From Dillenia suffruticosa (Eukaryota > Streptophyta > Magnoliopsida > Dilleniales > Dilleniaceae): a stretch of 64,000 nt of DNA. Shown one piece after another: positions 1 through 13,131 of the stretch. Where the stretch lies: assembly GCA_033439265.1 (NCBI GenBank), contig JAVTVX010000026.1, positions 11,905,001 through 11,969,000 on the forward strand. Direction: 5' to 3'. Made by a program: the position numbers and the translations under genes. The notes below the pieces were generated by a model that was given only the letters and a program-made list of their open reading frames with translations, had not been told where the DNA came from and made no database searches. Numbering within the stretch: the stretch's first letter is position 1; each line of letters begins with the position of its first letter.

Positions 1-299
1 ATTTCCCAACATATATGATAACCGACGATGAAAGTTAGTAACTTTTATCAATATTTTTGAAACCAATGATAAAAAACAGTAATTTTACCAATACTTTTTT
101 AACTGTCAGTATAAATCCATCATATACTCCAATGGTGATCAAAACTATTGAGATAGATATATCCCGACTGGTGTATAGCCAATTGAAGGTGCATCCATTA
201 GAGAAGATTCTGGGGACTGGTTTAGTAGATTTAGTATATAGTTTTCATCCGTCAAAATAGTACATTTGTTTTGTAGTGACACTTATCATATGCACACAT

Positions 300-488
300 G
301 CTATATGCACATAAGGTTTCTATACATGACTCTTTTTAACTTAAGTGTCGGAGTCTTCTTCGACAGAGCCACTTTCGGCAGGTATTTACAGGTCTCATCA
401 TCTATGAAGTCCCAGAAGACTCGTTAACACCAGTTCCCCACTCGGGTCAACAAGGCAATTATCTATGGTGTAAAATCTACCTCTAACA
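300..488 (+). repeat. 3' part of a 5' LTR, Ty3/Tat-type element
   Basis: Sequence immediately before a retrotransposon primer site and ending in CA at 488. It contains a stretch around 345-380 (GTCGGAGTCTTCTTCGACAG) of the kind found near the 3' end of plant Tat/Ogre-type LTRs. The left edge cannot be set from this window, and 1-300 holds nothing else I recognise. It is assigned as an LTR because of its position next to the primer site and the Tat-like pol relics downstream. Confidence 0.45.
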
Positions 489-490
489 AG

Positions 491-508
491 TTGGCACTGT
501 CCGGGGAA
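491..508 (+). other. Primer-binding site of the Tat-type element
   Basis: TTGGCACTGTCCGGGGAA follows the CA that ends the LTR by two bases. Plant Tat-type elements have a TGGCGCCGTC..GGGGA primer site at this place; this copy differs at a few bases. Inference from position and similarity. Confidence 0.5.
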
Positions 509-831
509 CAAATTATTTTTTTGCTAAACATATTTCACACTCTACCTCCACTTTTCTATCACATGCTGTCAAAAAGAAAGAAACCAATGATCAGTTTCAA
601 CGATTACGATATGGTAGGGATCGACCCTAACAGACATGAGCCACTGGTTATCACCACTGGGATAAGCCAATACCTTGTGAAGAGAGTTTTCATTGATCAA
701 AGAACAAGCTATGATCGTCTCCATTAGGACACTTTCCAATGGATGGGCTTCACCCAATTGCATCTTCAACCCTCCTCCAAACATTTGAAGGGACTTTTTG
801 ATCGTACCTCAAAGATACTATCTCACTCCCA

Positions 832-2550
832 GTGATCTTAAGAGCACCCCATAATCATGTTACCACCATAACCACCTTCAACATGATTCAACTCCCATCT
901 CTTTACAATACTATCTTGGGCCGCCTTAGTTTGGATGACTTGGAAGCCTTTTTGAGCATTAAGCACATGAAGGCCAAATTTAGAACCGCTTCCTGTATCG
1001 TGACACTCAATTCTGACCCCGATCCTCAATACATTCTTACAACAGAAGAGGAACAGAAGACTCTCTCAATCGAAACCATGGAATTTAGAAACGATATCAA
1101 AAATGATACTAAGCCAAAACCTGGTGAGAAGATGGTCGAGGTCCTGATTATGGATGTGCCTGGTCAAACTATTCAAATTGGAGCCTACTTACCAAAACCT
1201 CTCCAAGATGCCATCATCGACTACCTATGTTAATATTTTATAGTCTTTGCATGGTCACCCGAAAATGAAAATATGTCGGGAATTCATCAATTGGTGATTG
1301 TTCATAAATTAACGGTGGACCCAAGTCGTAAGGCCATGAAATAAAAGAAGGTGTTTGCATTAAAATGCTAGTGTGCAATACAAGAAAAAGTGCAAAAACT
1401 CCTGATAACTAGCAAACATGGTTATGGTAAAAAAGGTGAATGACTAGTGGAAGATGTGTACCGATTTCACTAATTTCAATAAGACATGTCTAAATGATAA
1501 CTACCCACCCTCTAATATTGACAAGTTCATAGACAACTCATCAGACCATCAGCTCTTGAGATTCATGAATGTGTACTTCGATTACAATTAGGTGCATATG
1601 GCCCCAAAAGACAAGGAAAAAACAAGTCTCATCACGGAGTTTGGCATGTACTAGTTAACAATGTTTTCAATGAGTAGCTCGGCAGAAACGTGGAGGCCTG
1701 TGTGGATGATACACTCGTCAAGAGTACCAACCCAAAGGACCATGTAACAGATCTTGAAGAAATATTCCAGACACTTGAACATTACAATATGAACCTGAAT
1801 CCAGCCAAATGTACTTTTGGAATTACATCAAGCAAATTCCTAGGTTCTTGAATACCAACCACAGAATTGAGGCCAATTTAGATAAGATTCAAGCTATTTT
1901 AGACATGGCACCACCTAGGAGATTGAAAGAAATGTAAAACCTCATTGGACAGATTGCAGCTTTGAGCCGATTTATGTTAAAAGTAGGGAAAAAATACAAA
2001 CCATTCTTCAACGCTTTGAAGAAGCCCTAGAAATTCGCATGGATACTAAAATGCCATGCAGCCTTTAACAAGCTCAATGAGTATCTTTTGTCTCCCCCAC
2101 TACTCTCTCGGCCTATCTTAGTGAGAAACTCTATCTCTATTTATCTATCTCTAATCGAACCCTTTGTTCTGCTATAAGACAGGATGCCGCTATACAAAAA
2201 CCAGTATATTATATTAGCCGGGTGCTCGAGGAATAAGAGATTAATTATAGGCCTATAGAGAAGGTGGCATTCGCTTGCATCATAACCGCTCAACGTCTTT
2301 GTCGGTATTTTGAGGTACACACCATTGTGGTACAAACTAACCAACCCCTAAGGTAGATCTAGCAAAAAAGGGACACCTCGAGTTGGATCATCAGATGAAG
2401 CATCGAAGTTGGTGAATTTGATATAGATCATAAATCCATTATGATTATACAGCCAAATTAACTTGTCATGAGAAACTGGTTTACTAAGAGGAATTTGCAA
2501 AATAAGCTTCCTATTTCGATCATTAAACCGATCATTAATAATATATATTT
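832..2550 (+). pseudogene. Decayed Ty3/gypsy (Tat-type) pol: protease end, RT, RNase H
   Basis: The open part at 832-1233 (133 codons) matches the stretch between protease and reverse transcriptase in Tat-type polyproteins, with an ILGR motif and a C-terminal block resembling the pre-RT linker. The frame then continues brokenly through VFAWSPEN..MSGI (about 1245) and the RT palm relic CVDDTLVKS (about 1690-1730), where the usual aromatic residue before VDD is a Cys. KCTFGITSSKFLG follows at about 1808, and then AALSRF near 1960. RNase H relics (YYISRVLEE, RPIEKVAFACIITAQRL) lie at about 2205-2305. At least five stops or frameshifts interrupt it. Only about 320 bp separate the primer site from the protease region, so gag and most of protease have been deleted. 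The element peters out near 2550 with no integrase. It is non-functional. Confidence 0.8.
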
Positions 2551-2599
2551 ATCTCGTTCGTACCTATCCAGCTTCATCAAAGAACTGACATAGATATTT

Positions 2600-3040
2600 C
2601 CATAAGCACTTCCCAAATCAGTTTCCATAAATCCATTATGTTCATTCGGCGGTCACTGTTCCTTAAGGACATGAACAACCCATTTGCTATTGGTCATCCA
2701 GTACCATCTCAAATGGGGCAGTTTGGTGATCACAATATCCCTCCCATTCAGAGTTCGACTCCTTGTATAACAAAAAAAAATCAGCCATCCAGTACCTTTC
2801 CTAATAATTTCTTGCACCTTCAACAAACTACTCCATATGCAATTAGGATTGGAAATTAGTTTAGCCGAAAGAAACCTTCATGATGGAAATTGACGAGCTT
2901 TAAAAATGCAAGTAACCAAAGATATAGATAAAAAAAAGTTTCCGGTGATTGCAAAATTATATTTAAACTAATCACAACTCAATATCTATTAATTTAATTA
3001 AATACGATGGATGCACCATTTTAAAATATGAACACCACTT
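2600..3040. other. Unassigned intergenic DNA
   Basis: AT-rich sequence between the Tat-type relic and a SINE-like cluster. I see no coding region or recognisable element in it. Confidence 0.5.
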
Positions 3041-3075
3041 TTTTTTTTTGGTATGGGTCGAACTCAAGGCCTTTA
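3041..3075 (-). repeat. Tail of a SINE-like element
   Basis: On the minus strand this reads GAGTTCGACCC (a good pol III B-box match) followed shortly by an 11-base A tail (T run at 3041-3052). That is the layout of a tRNA-derived SINE 3' part. No A box could be placed with certainty. The SINE-like insertion at 3092-3274 sits directly upstream of it. Confidence 0.35.
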
Positions 3076-3290
3076 CAAAGAAGGCAATTTTTTTTTTTTT
3101 TGTATTATTCCAACATGTATCCAGAGTCATATTCAATCTGATTCGAGACTTACAATGGTCCATTTAAGAGAGCTATTCTCCCAACATAGTTTTTTCATAC
3201 CCAAACCGCTAGTTGTTCAAAAACTTGATTAAAAAATCTATCATCATATTTCACTAGACCAACTGTTGGTCGGTCAAAGAAGGCAATTTT
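3076..3290 (-). mobile_element. SINE-like insertion with a 16-bp target duplication
   Basis: A 16-bp direct repeat, CAAAGAAGGCAATTTT, occurs at 3076-3091 and again at 3275-3290. The 183 bp between them (3092-3274) read on the minus strand as a SINE: an A-box-like TTGGTCTAGTGAAATATG near the start, a B-box-like GTCTCGAATCAG, and an A-rich tail (AATACAAAAAAA) abutting the duplication. Length, tail and a long target duplication are all typical of L1-mobilised SINEs. Its A box resembles that of the element inside the PILS pseudogene at 41766-41962. It interrupts an older SINE-like sequence. Confidence 0.6.
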
Positions 3291-3718
3291 GTAAAATCAG
3301 TGGAGTCGCAAATTGAAATTTACCTCAATGTCAGGCGTGACCAGATTTGGCCCTTCGGATGAGAAGACAATCTACAGGCCCACTCTATCATAGGCCACGT
3401 AGCTCTTGGATTTTGTTTTTTCCATTTTTTTTGGGCCACGGAGCTCCTCATGCCGGGCAAGATTGGGTTCGGAGCGGGTCCATAGGGAATGTAAAAGGGA
3501 AAAAGTTTGCACCAGCCTAAAGAAGATTGGGCCTAGTAATTGGGCCCTAGTCAGAACCTAATACAATGTCGAGTGTGGTTTTTTTTATCTATTTTGCTGG
3601 ATAAGTCAAGTTTTAAAAGGTGAACCTAAAGTCCCGGCTGGCCCAAAAGATTTTGCGTCTGCTCGAAATTTAAAAATTACAGAATACTAGCCTAGGCTGG
3701 GCACAAATGCTGGGTCGG
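3291..3718. other. Unassigned intergenic DNA
   Basis: No coding region or repeat recognised. The last five bases before the Athila-type element form its target duplication (3719-3723). Confidence 0.5.
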
Positions 3719-3723
3719 GCGGT

Positions 3724-5201
3724 TGGTGTGTCGTCAATCAACCAAAAATAAAATTACCTACTTCACTAAGACGAGTCTAGGGTGAGCAGGGTCGAATCCA
3801 CAGGGAACGGTAGATTTATCTCTTTCAAGGAAAATGAAAATATGGGGGGTTTGAGAGATGATCTAAATCTAAAAATAAATAAATTAACTAAAATAAAACA
3901 ACTAAATAATGCCAATTAAAAGAATGGATATCAATGAGAGAAAACCTAGCAAAAGGAGTTATTTCCATCTTGATGTATTTGATTGATCATTGATACAAAA
4001 ATTACTCGATATTATGCGAATAAATTGGTTATAGCCGCTAAGTACCACGAAGCGACCAATCTCTCCGTACTTCTTCGGTATTCAAGATACCATCGTTAAT
4101 TACTTCCCTAATCAAAAGACAACCCAAGAGACTCTCGTTGGATTTAATGTTCCGACAGTATTAAGATCTAGAGAGACCCAATTCTAATCAGTAAATTCCA
4201 ACCTGGATTTATTTAAATTAGATTAGCTAATCTCTTGACATAAATCCTACCATTTGCGAGGCCATAAAATTATGTCAATTACCACTCCATTAAAAATACA
4301 CGAACCTTGCTATTTTTAAATGGTTGTAGAGTATTCTAGGGCTATTAAACATAGCGCTCTATTTAACAATCCCAAAACAATCATAAACACTAAGTATAGA
4401 GATTAAATAAATACCCACAAATATCAAGCAAATAAGATCATTTAGATCTCACAATTATCATTCATCAAGGGTTCAATAATCCTTTGACTAGAAAAATAAA
4501 TTAAAAACAAAGCATAATAAAAAGAAAACTCATAAAAAAGGATTTATTGCTCCTAAGAAATGAAGAAAAGAACAAAGAGTTTCTCTCCCGACTGAAGGTC
4601 GCTACAGTAGACATGAATAGTGCTGCCCCCAAGGGGGCTACCCAACTGCCTCCTCCAAGGTTCTCTTAAAGGTATGGAATACTCCTATATATATATATGA
4701 GTAGAAACCCTAAAGAACATAGGATTTTTCCTATTTGTAAAAAGTAAATATTTCTAACCCTAATAACTACTAAATAAATAAAAAGAAAGTAAAAAGTAAA
4801 AAGTAAAATTCCTAAAACATAATATCTAACAAATTTACATCTTTAAAAATTTCTTTTCCTAAATATTAGGAATGGAATAAAATTCTTCAAAATCTTCAAT
4901 GGTCCAAATCCACTCCAATTTCCTCTTGAATGTGTAACTGGGAAAGGAAATTTTTACTACAGTAAATTTTCAAAACCTCTTGCTTGCCTCTTGAAATCCA
5001 CGTGCCCACGTGCTAATGAAAGAGCATTGCTGTCCAATTTCCATACTTTACAAAATTGCTCCAATTTAGCTCCTTTTTCTTCATTTTCCAAAATAAGTCA
5101 CCTCCTGAATCAAATGTCACAAAACATAAATATTAGTGTAATATTTATTCAAAAATAAAACAAAATCAATCGCAAATATTACACTTATTTAAGCCCTATC
5201 A
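3724..5201 (-). repeat. 3' LTR of the Athila-type element
   Basis: Starts TGGTGTGTCG and ends CCCTATCA on the plus strand (TG...CA), matching 7318-8797 along its whole length. It contains a (TA)n stretch near 4683-4698 that would be the TATA region in the sense direction, and two adjacent G-boxes (CACGTG) at 4999-5004 and 5007-5012. It is flanked outside by GCGGT. Confidence 0.92.
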
Positions 5202-5216
5202 AATTCCCCCACACCT
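5202..5216 (-). other. Polypurine tract of the Athila-type element
   Basis: On the minus strand GTGTGGGGGAATT directly precedes the 3' LTR, the expected place and composition for the plus-strand DNA primer. Confidence 0.7.
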
Positions 5217-6096
5217 ATATGATACTTGTCCTCAAGTATCTCCAACTAAAATAAAATTAAAACTATCCAATCTATTTTTTTCTTCCAAACGTCCAAATTA
5301 ATAATTACTATAAAAGTCAAACCAAAAACACAATCGAAACAACAAGTATTTCACAGCATTATGCACTAAAACAACCTCCACATGTCTCAACAGTCACTTA
5401 TGAATTCAAAACAGTAAGATTCGACAATCCTCTCCAAGGGATCACTCTAATGCACTCGAAAGGGTGAAGAATATTTCAACAACACTCAAATCAACACATT
5501 GGAATTGACATTACCATATGTTTGCAAATATATCAAATCTCCACCACTTAAAAAGTAGAATTTCATGTATCAATCAAAAGGTCTTTTATTTGGTTGTAAT
5601 GGGGTTTGGGTAAAAGGTAGGATAAGGGGATATTTAAGGGTTAAAAAAGTACCAAAAGAAATATATAATTAACTACATAATTCTCATAACATCGATTGAT
5701 CTTTGCCTCAAGCAATCAATAAACAAAATTTGACTTCTTGCTCTTCAAATATATAGCCAACAGCAAACAATATACAAGATGTCAAATGATTTCTCAATTT
5801 TTCATAATTGAAGTATAAATAAATTTTCAATCAAAATACAATACGTCTCTTTCTCATCTACTTTTTTTTTCTTTTCTTTTTTCTTTTTTTTTCAGCATTT
5901 TCTTTTTTTTTCTTGCTTTTTTTTTTTTTTAGAACCTAAATCAAATATCAAGACTAAATCAAATCAACATAAATGAGAATAAATAAACAAAAATAAAAAT
6001 AAAAATAAAAATAAAAATAAACATAAAGAAAGTATTGGGTTGCCTCCCAATAAGCGCCTTTGTTTCATGTCTTTGGCTCGACATGATCTTCTCTTT

Positions 6097-7170
6097 TCAA
6101 CCTCGCTCAAACATCAGTCCGGTCCATTTTGACTTTAACTTGCCTGGAATGAATTTCAATCTTAAATTGAAATGAAGGACTTTATGGCCTACCATAAATC
6201 GTTTCCGATGTGGGAGTTTGTCTTGAAAAAATTTATCCCATTGTGCAAAATTATTTGTAAAATTCTTTTCAAACACAAAATTCAATTTATTTTGCACAAC
6301 AGTGAAGTCCATCTCCTTCTCATCATCTTGTTCCTTGGAATATGTCAACCTACTAGGAAAAGGAAAAGAGATAGTTAGTTTCAAATTTGAGTTGTTCAGT
6401 TCCTCACTTACCTTCGTGGCCGATTCATTTAATATTGATACTTTGGTTTGTTCGGCCTCTTTATCTCCTTCAGTTGTCGATGAGTTGTCCTGCAGTTTTC
6501 CTTCATTCTTGACCACCATAACACTCACATTTTTTTCCAGGTCGATCTCTACTTGAGAGGTTAGCTTCCCATTATTTTTCTCCATTCGACTTATGTTCGT
6601 TGCCAGTTGCGACACCTGATTTTCCAAGTTTTTTATGCTGATTCTTGTCTCTAGTTGAAATCGTTGATTTTCCTGTTGTAACCGTTGGGTTTCCTGTTGA
6701 AACAATTGAGTGCTGTTAGTCAAACTTTTAACAATTTCTTCTAAAGACGTACCTTGATTTGAAGAGGGTTGCTGAGATTAAAATTATGGTCGGTATTGTG
6801 GTTGTTGTTGGAACTCTTGTGGCCAATTTCCATAACTGAAGTTTGGTTGATCCAACCATCCTTGGTTGTAGGGGTTCGAATATGGATCATCATAAAGAAT
6901 GGGACACTTATCGATTGGATGCCCCATGTTCGAGCAAATACCACATGCTTTCACTTGTTGGATTTGTCCTACAACAAATCTTTCCATAATAGAAATTAGG
7001 GAATCTATTTTATGTTCAAGAGAAGAACTACTCACCTCATTGACCCTTGTTAGAATATCTTGCCATATTCCAAATTGATGGAGAGTCTCAATATTAGAAA
7101 AATCACTGCAAAAAGTATGTTCATTAAAATCAGGAAATAACAACTCCCTTAAAGTCTTTTGACCGGCCAT
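6097..7170 (-). pseudogene. Athila-type gag fused to the integrase C-terminal tail
   Basis: One minus-strand frame, broken only by two TAA codons a codon apart (6784-6786 and 6778-6780). The first part (7170-6784) has a gag-like N-terminus, a zinc knuckle CGICSNMGHPIDKC (CX2CX4HX4C) and the NQGW..PNFSYGNWPQ block usual in Athila-type gag. The second part (6723-6097, 208 codons) continues with a Q/E-rich coiled-coil-like stretch and the LENQVSQLATNISRME segment of gag's C-terminus. It then runs into VGHKVLHFNLRLKFIPGKLKSKW, the pattern that ends plant Ty3 integrases. The large gag core, protease, RT, RNase H and most of integrase are therefore missing between blocks that are still in frame. 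It is not a cellular gene. Confidence 0.8.
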
Positions 7171-7294
7171 GTCCGAATGTTTAAAATCCTTCTCTTCAAT
7201 GTCGTTGACAAATTTTCAATAAATTCACTGCAAATATTAGTCCCAAAAATAAAAAGGAAACAAAACTTAAAAGAAATAAATCACTTAACACCGT

Positions 7295-7312
7295 TCCCCG
7301 GCAACGGCGCCA
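7295..7312 (-). other. tRNA-Asp primer-binding site
   Basis: Plus strand TCCCCGGCAACGGCGCCA, the 3' end of plant tRNA-Asp including CCA. Read on the minus strand it is the usual Athila primer site, five bases inside the 5' LTR. Confidence 0.88.
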
Positions 7313-7317
7313 AAATT

Positions 7318-8797
7318 TGGTGTGTCGTCAAACAACCAAAAATAAAATTACCTACTTCACTAAGACGAGTCTAGGGTGAGCAGGGTCGAATCCACAGGGA
7401 ACGGTAGATTTATCTCTTTTAAGGAAAATGAAAATATGGGGGGTTTGAGAGATGATCTAAATCTAAAAATAAATAAATTAACTAAAATAAAACAACTAAA
7501 TAATGCCAATTAAAAGAATGGATATCAATGAGAGAAAACCTAGTCAAAGGAGTTATTTCCATCTTGATGTATTTGATTGATCATCGATACAAAAATTACT
7601 CGATATTATACGAATAAATTGGTTATAGCCGCTAATTACCACGAAACGACCAATCTCTCCGTACTTCTTCGGTAATCAAGATACCATCGTTAATTACTTC
7701 CCTAATCGAAAGACAACCCAAGAGACCCTCGTTGGATTTAATGTTCCGACAGCATTAAGATCTAGAGAGATCCAATTCTAATCAGTAAATTCCAACCTGA
7801 ATTTATTTAAATTAGATTACCTAATCTCTTGACATAAATCTTATCGCTTGCGAGGTCATAAAATTATGTCAATTACCACTCCATTAAAAATACACAAACC
7901 TTGATATTTTTAAATGGTTGTAGAGTATTCTAGGGCTATTAAACATAGCGCTCTATTTAACAATCCCAAAATAATCATAAACACTAAGCATAGAAATTAA
8001 ATAAATATCTACAAATATCAAGCAAATAAGATCATTTAGATCTCACAATCATCATTCATCAAGGGTTCAATAATCCTTTGATTAGAAAAATAAATTAAAA
8101 ATAAAGTATAATAAAAAGAAAACTCATAAAAAAGGATTTATTGCTCCTAAAGAATGAAGAAAAGAATAAAGAGTTTCTCTCCCGGCTGAAGGCTGCTACA
8201 GTAGACGTGAATAGTGCTGCCCCCAAGGGGGCTGCCCGACTGCCTCCTCCAAGGTTCTCTTAAAGGTATGGAATACTCCTATATATATATATATGAGTAG
8301 AAACCCTAAAGAACATAGGATTTTTCCTATTTGTAAAAAATAAATATTTCTAACCCTAATAACTACTAAATAAATAAAAAGAAAGTAAAAAGTAAAAAGT
8401 AAAATTCCTAAAATATAATATCTAACAAATTTACATTTTTAAAAATTTCTTTTCCTAAATATTATGAATGAAATAAAATTCTTCAAAATCTTCAATAGTC
8501 CAAGTCCACTCCAATTTCCTCTTGAATGTGTAACTGGGAAAGGAAATTTTTACTGCAGTAAATCTTCAAAACCTCTTGCTTGCCTCTTGAAATCCACGTG
8601 CCCACGTGCTAATGAAAGAGCATTGCTGTCCAATTTCTATACTTTACAAAATTGCTCCAATTTAGCTCCTTTTTCTTCATTTTTTAAAATAAGTCTCCTC
8701 CTAAATCAAATGTCACAAAACATAAATATTAGTGTAATATTTATTCAAAAATAATACAAAATCAATCGCAAATATTACACTTATTTAAGCCCTATCA
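7318..8797 (-). repeat. 5' LTR of the Athila-type element
   Basis: Partner of 3724-5201, 1480 bp, with the same TG...CA ends. In the sense direction, U3 carries two adjacent G-boxes at about 8597-8611, about 300 bp upstream of a TATATATATATA stretch at 8281-8294 that is the likely core promoter. Outer flank is GCGGT (8798-8802). Confidence 0.92.
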
Positions 8798-8821
8798 GCG
8801 GTCCATCTAGCTGTGTGCTGT

Positions 8822-8910
8822 TCTAAATTTTTTTTGTTACATAAGAATTTGAACTTGGATTTCAGAGTTGAGAAAAGAAAATTGTGACCATCAGGCTGTT
8901 CCCTTGAAGA
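8822..8910 (-). repeat. Degenerate SINE-like sequence
   Basis: On the minus strand an A-box-like GCCTGATGGTCA is followed by a B-box-like AAGTTCAAATTC and then ATGTAACAAAAAAAA. This is the order expected for a tRNA-derived SINE with an A tail. No target duplication was identified. Confidence 0.35.
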
Positions 8911-10608
<1,698 letters not shown>

Positions 10609-13131
10609 GCTCTACAATAAAAAAAAAAAAGATTTTTCCTGACGTATAATATTTATTTTCATAGTAAATATTTTTGCTTTCCCGACGTTTATTATCAAAA
10701 ACGGCCAAAAAATCAATTTTTTTGATATTTAAGACAAAAAAAAATCAGAAAAATAATCATTATGAAAATTAGAACCGGCGGAAACTTTTTCTAAAGTTTT
10801 GGGGGAAACATCATGAAAGTGTAAATGCATATGCCAACGATTTTACTTAAAAACGTTGGGATATACCCGATATTTTCAAGAGAAAAGTTGGGAGTGCGTT
10901 TTAAAATGCTCCGACTTGTCTCTTTTTTCTTTTTATCTACCGCTTTCTGCATTCGCCGTCACCATTGAAGGTGAAGATTGTTGGTCAACCGAATGCCGCT
11001 GCTCTGCCACGCCGTCGAAGGAAGCTTCCGGGACGGTATGTTCTATCACAAAAACCATCTTCTGTCAGAGGCAAATCATTTGCTCTCTCTCCTCCCCGTA
11101 AGCAACTCTTCTGGCGGCGGAAGTAAGTTTCTCCGATTTCTACAACAATTAATGGATTTATTATTGTTTTTGATACCCTTAGGGGTTTTAGGTAGGGAAT
11201 GATAAAGTCAAAATTAAGTGAAATTAGAGTAAAATTAGGTTAATTTAAGATTAAATTAGAGACAAATCATATTTTCATGATATAATTAGGTTAAAATTAG
11301 AATAAAATTAGAATAAAATTAAAACAAAATTAAGATTAAATTAGGGACTATTCATATTGTTATACAATAATTGAGGTAAAATTAAGGTAAAATTATAACA
11401 CAATTAGGGTTTAGGGTTTAGTGTTTATAGTGTAGGATTTGTTTATTTTTATTAATAAAAGTAAATATTTATATAAAAGTAAATCCCATATATACCAACT
11501 AAAAATTATTAACAATTATTTTTAACGAATTATATAGATATGCTATTTACATATGTAAGTCTCATATATATTTTTATTAATAATATATGTATGTATATAT
11601 ACTATTGGTTAAAAATTATTTTATTAACATGTATTACTTGTTATATGTGATGTAAATAAATTATTAATAATTATTAACAATTTTTAAAAATAATATATAT
11701 AAAAGATAATATTAACATTTATTACTAATAAGTTATATAAATATGCTATATGTAGGTGTAAATCCCCTATGCGTATATATATGTTACAAACATTTAATTT
11801 TTGTGCTATAAACATGTCTTAAGAAAGAGAAAAACTTAAGGGAATAAAAGTCAGGGATTCATCCAAGGAATTACATCTTCCACATATTGATGAGTGCTCA
11901 ATTGAAGAAGGAACCTCTACATCAGAAAGTTACATTTGGTAATGTATCAAAACTAAATATTAATTATAAGTACATTGAATTTGGTCGTTTATTAATGCAT
12001 TATCTCATATTTTACGGTTATTGATTTTTGAAATACTCGAAGGAGGACTGCCAAGGACATATGTGACCTATGATCACAGCGAATTTTAATGTCTTTTAAT
12101 ACTGAGTTGAAGCCTATTGGACGAAAGTCACAAATGCTAATAGTTTTTGTGGTTTTATGGTTAAAATTTTATAATTTTGCCCTCTTGGTCATAGAGATTA
12201 GTGCAGTATTCTAGCGGTTTTGAGAAAACAAATAAAATCTTTCATTAAGGTACTTTCTAGATTTGCATACTTTTATTATTGTTACAACATGTTGTAATTC
12301 AATTATTTTCTGCATTCATTCTCAAATCAATTTCAAAAAAATATAGATATATTTTAAAAAAATATTATGAAAAGGAAAAAATTGTTGAAGAGATTTTAAC
12401 AAATGTCCCAAAAGGTCACAACCTCCATAACCTGGAGAACATCGTTATACATCGGTATTCAAAATGTAAAAAAGTAATAATAAGTTTTCTTTAATAATAT
12501 TTTATTTACTTTTATATACTTATTATAAAATTCAAAATATTTTGTAGGAGAAGTCTAAAGTAGGAAACAGAGCCGCTTGCAACGAACATATACACGTACT
12601 TGTGATTCAAAGTCATTTGTGAGGCGGGTAAAAAAATTAGTAATTATTTTAAATATTAATATCGTATTTAATAGTATTTTTTAGTTATTAATAATTTTAT
12701 TTCAGGAATTAAAAACAAGATATCTATAGATAAAATTGAACTATATAAAATTATCGACAACAAAAATGACGGTTCATATGTAAATACGGAATTTGCCAAT
12801 ATGATAGTAAAAGTCACAAAAATTTTATATATCACTTATTTTTAAATATTTATATTAACATTTTTATATATTTTTTTATATATATAGGAACAAATTAATG
12901 AAACGGAGACAACTTAATAAGGTGTCTCATCGCAAGAATTTATCAATCAAATCGAAGATAAAGTGTTCCTTGAAACGATTGATAAAGAGACGAAGCCAGC
13001 ACCTCTGAGCCATGAATCCTTTCGTCATCTGTGCCATTTACTTTCACCTCCAATGGCACAGGAATTTATTATTGTCAGCATTTTCTCGAATATATTGGGC
13101 TGATGAGTCCATATTGCCCCTTACTAGTGTA
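10609..13131 (+). mobile_element. Decayed CACTA (En/Spm)-like transposon, copy 1
   Basis: Three things support this. (1) CTCTACAATAAAAAAAAAA at 10609 resembles a CACTA terminus, and the next 300 bp repeat GACGT/AACGT motifs as in subterminal regions of these elements. (2) Around 12050-12180 a frame reads KDIC..RILMSFNTELKPIG, like the plant En/Spm accessory transposase. Another at 12548-12620 reads EKSKVGNRAACNEH, and one at 12703-12760 reads ELKTR; all are separated by stops and intron-like AT-rich DNA. (3) About 1.3 kb of it, including an exon-like block at 10880-11150, is repeated at 36886-38400. The right end, near CTTACTAGTG at 13122, is a guess. Not functional. Confidence 0.45.

Larger units (their letters stand above)
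3724..8797 (-). mobile_element. Athila-type Ty3 retrotransposon, internally deleted
   Basis: Full-length element read on the minus strand. It has two long LTRs (1478 and 1480 bp), the target duplication GCGGT at 3719-3723 and 8798-8802, a tRNA-Asp primer site and a polypurine tract. Its only coding remnant is gag plus the last residues of integrase. Protease, RT, RNase H and the integrase core are absent, so it could move only with help from another element (a TR-GAG-like derivative). At 6030-6090 it keeps the AAGCGCCTT..GGGAGGCAACCC-type motif (minus strand) that follows pol in Athila elements. The two LTRs differ at roughly forty or more sites by eye, so the insertion is much older than the copia element at 19949. 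Confidence 0.9.

Noticed and set aside
6784..6786. Treating the two halves of the Athila gag frame as separate genes
   Set aside because: They share one frame with only two adjacent stops between them, and together follow the order of a single gag.
8464..8754. Plus-strand frame of 96 codons
   Set aside because: It lies inside the Athila LTR, antisense to the element, and is not conserved as a frame in the other LTR.
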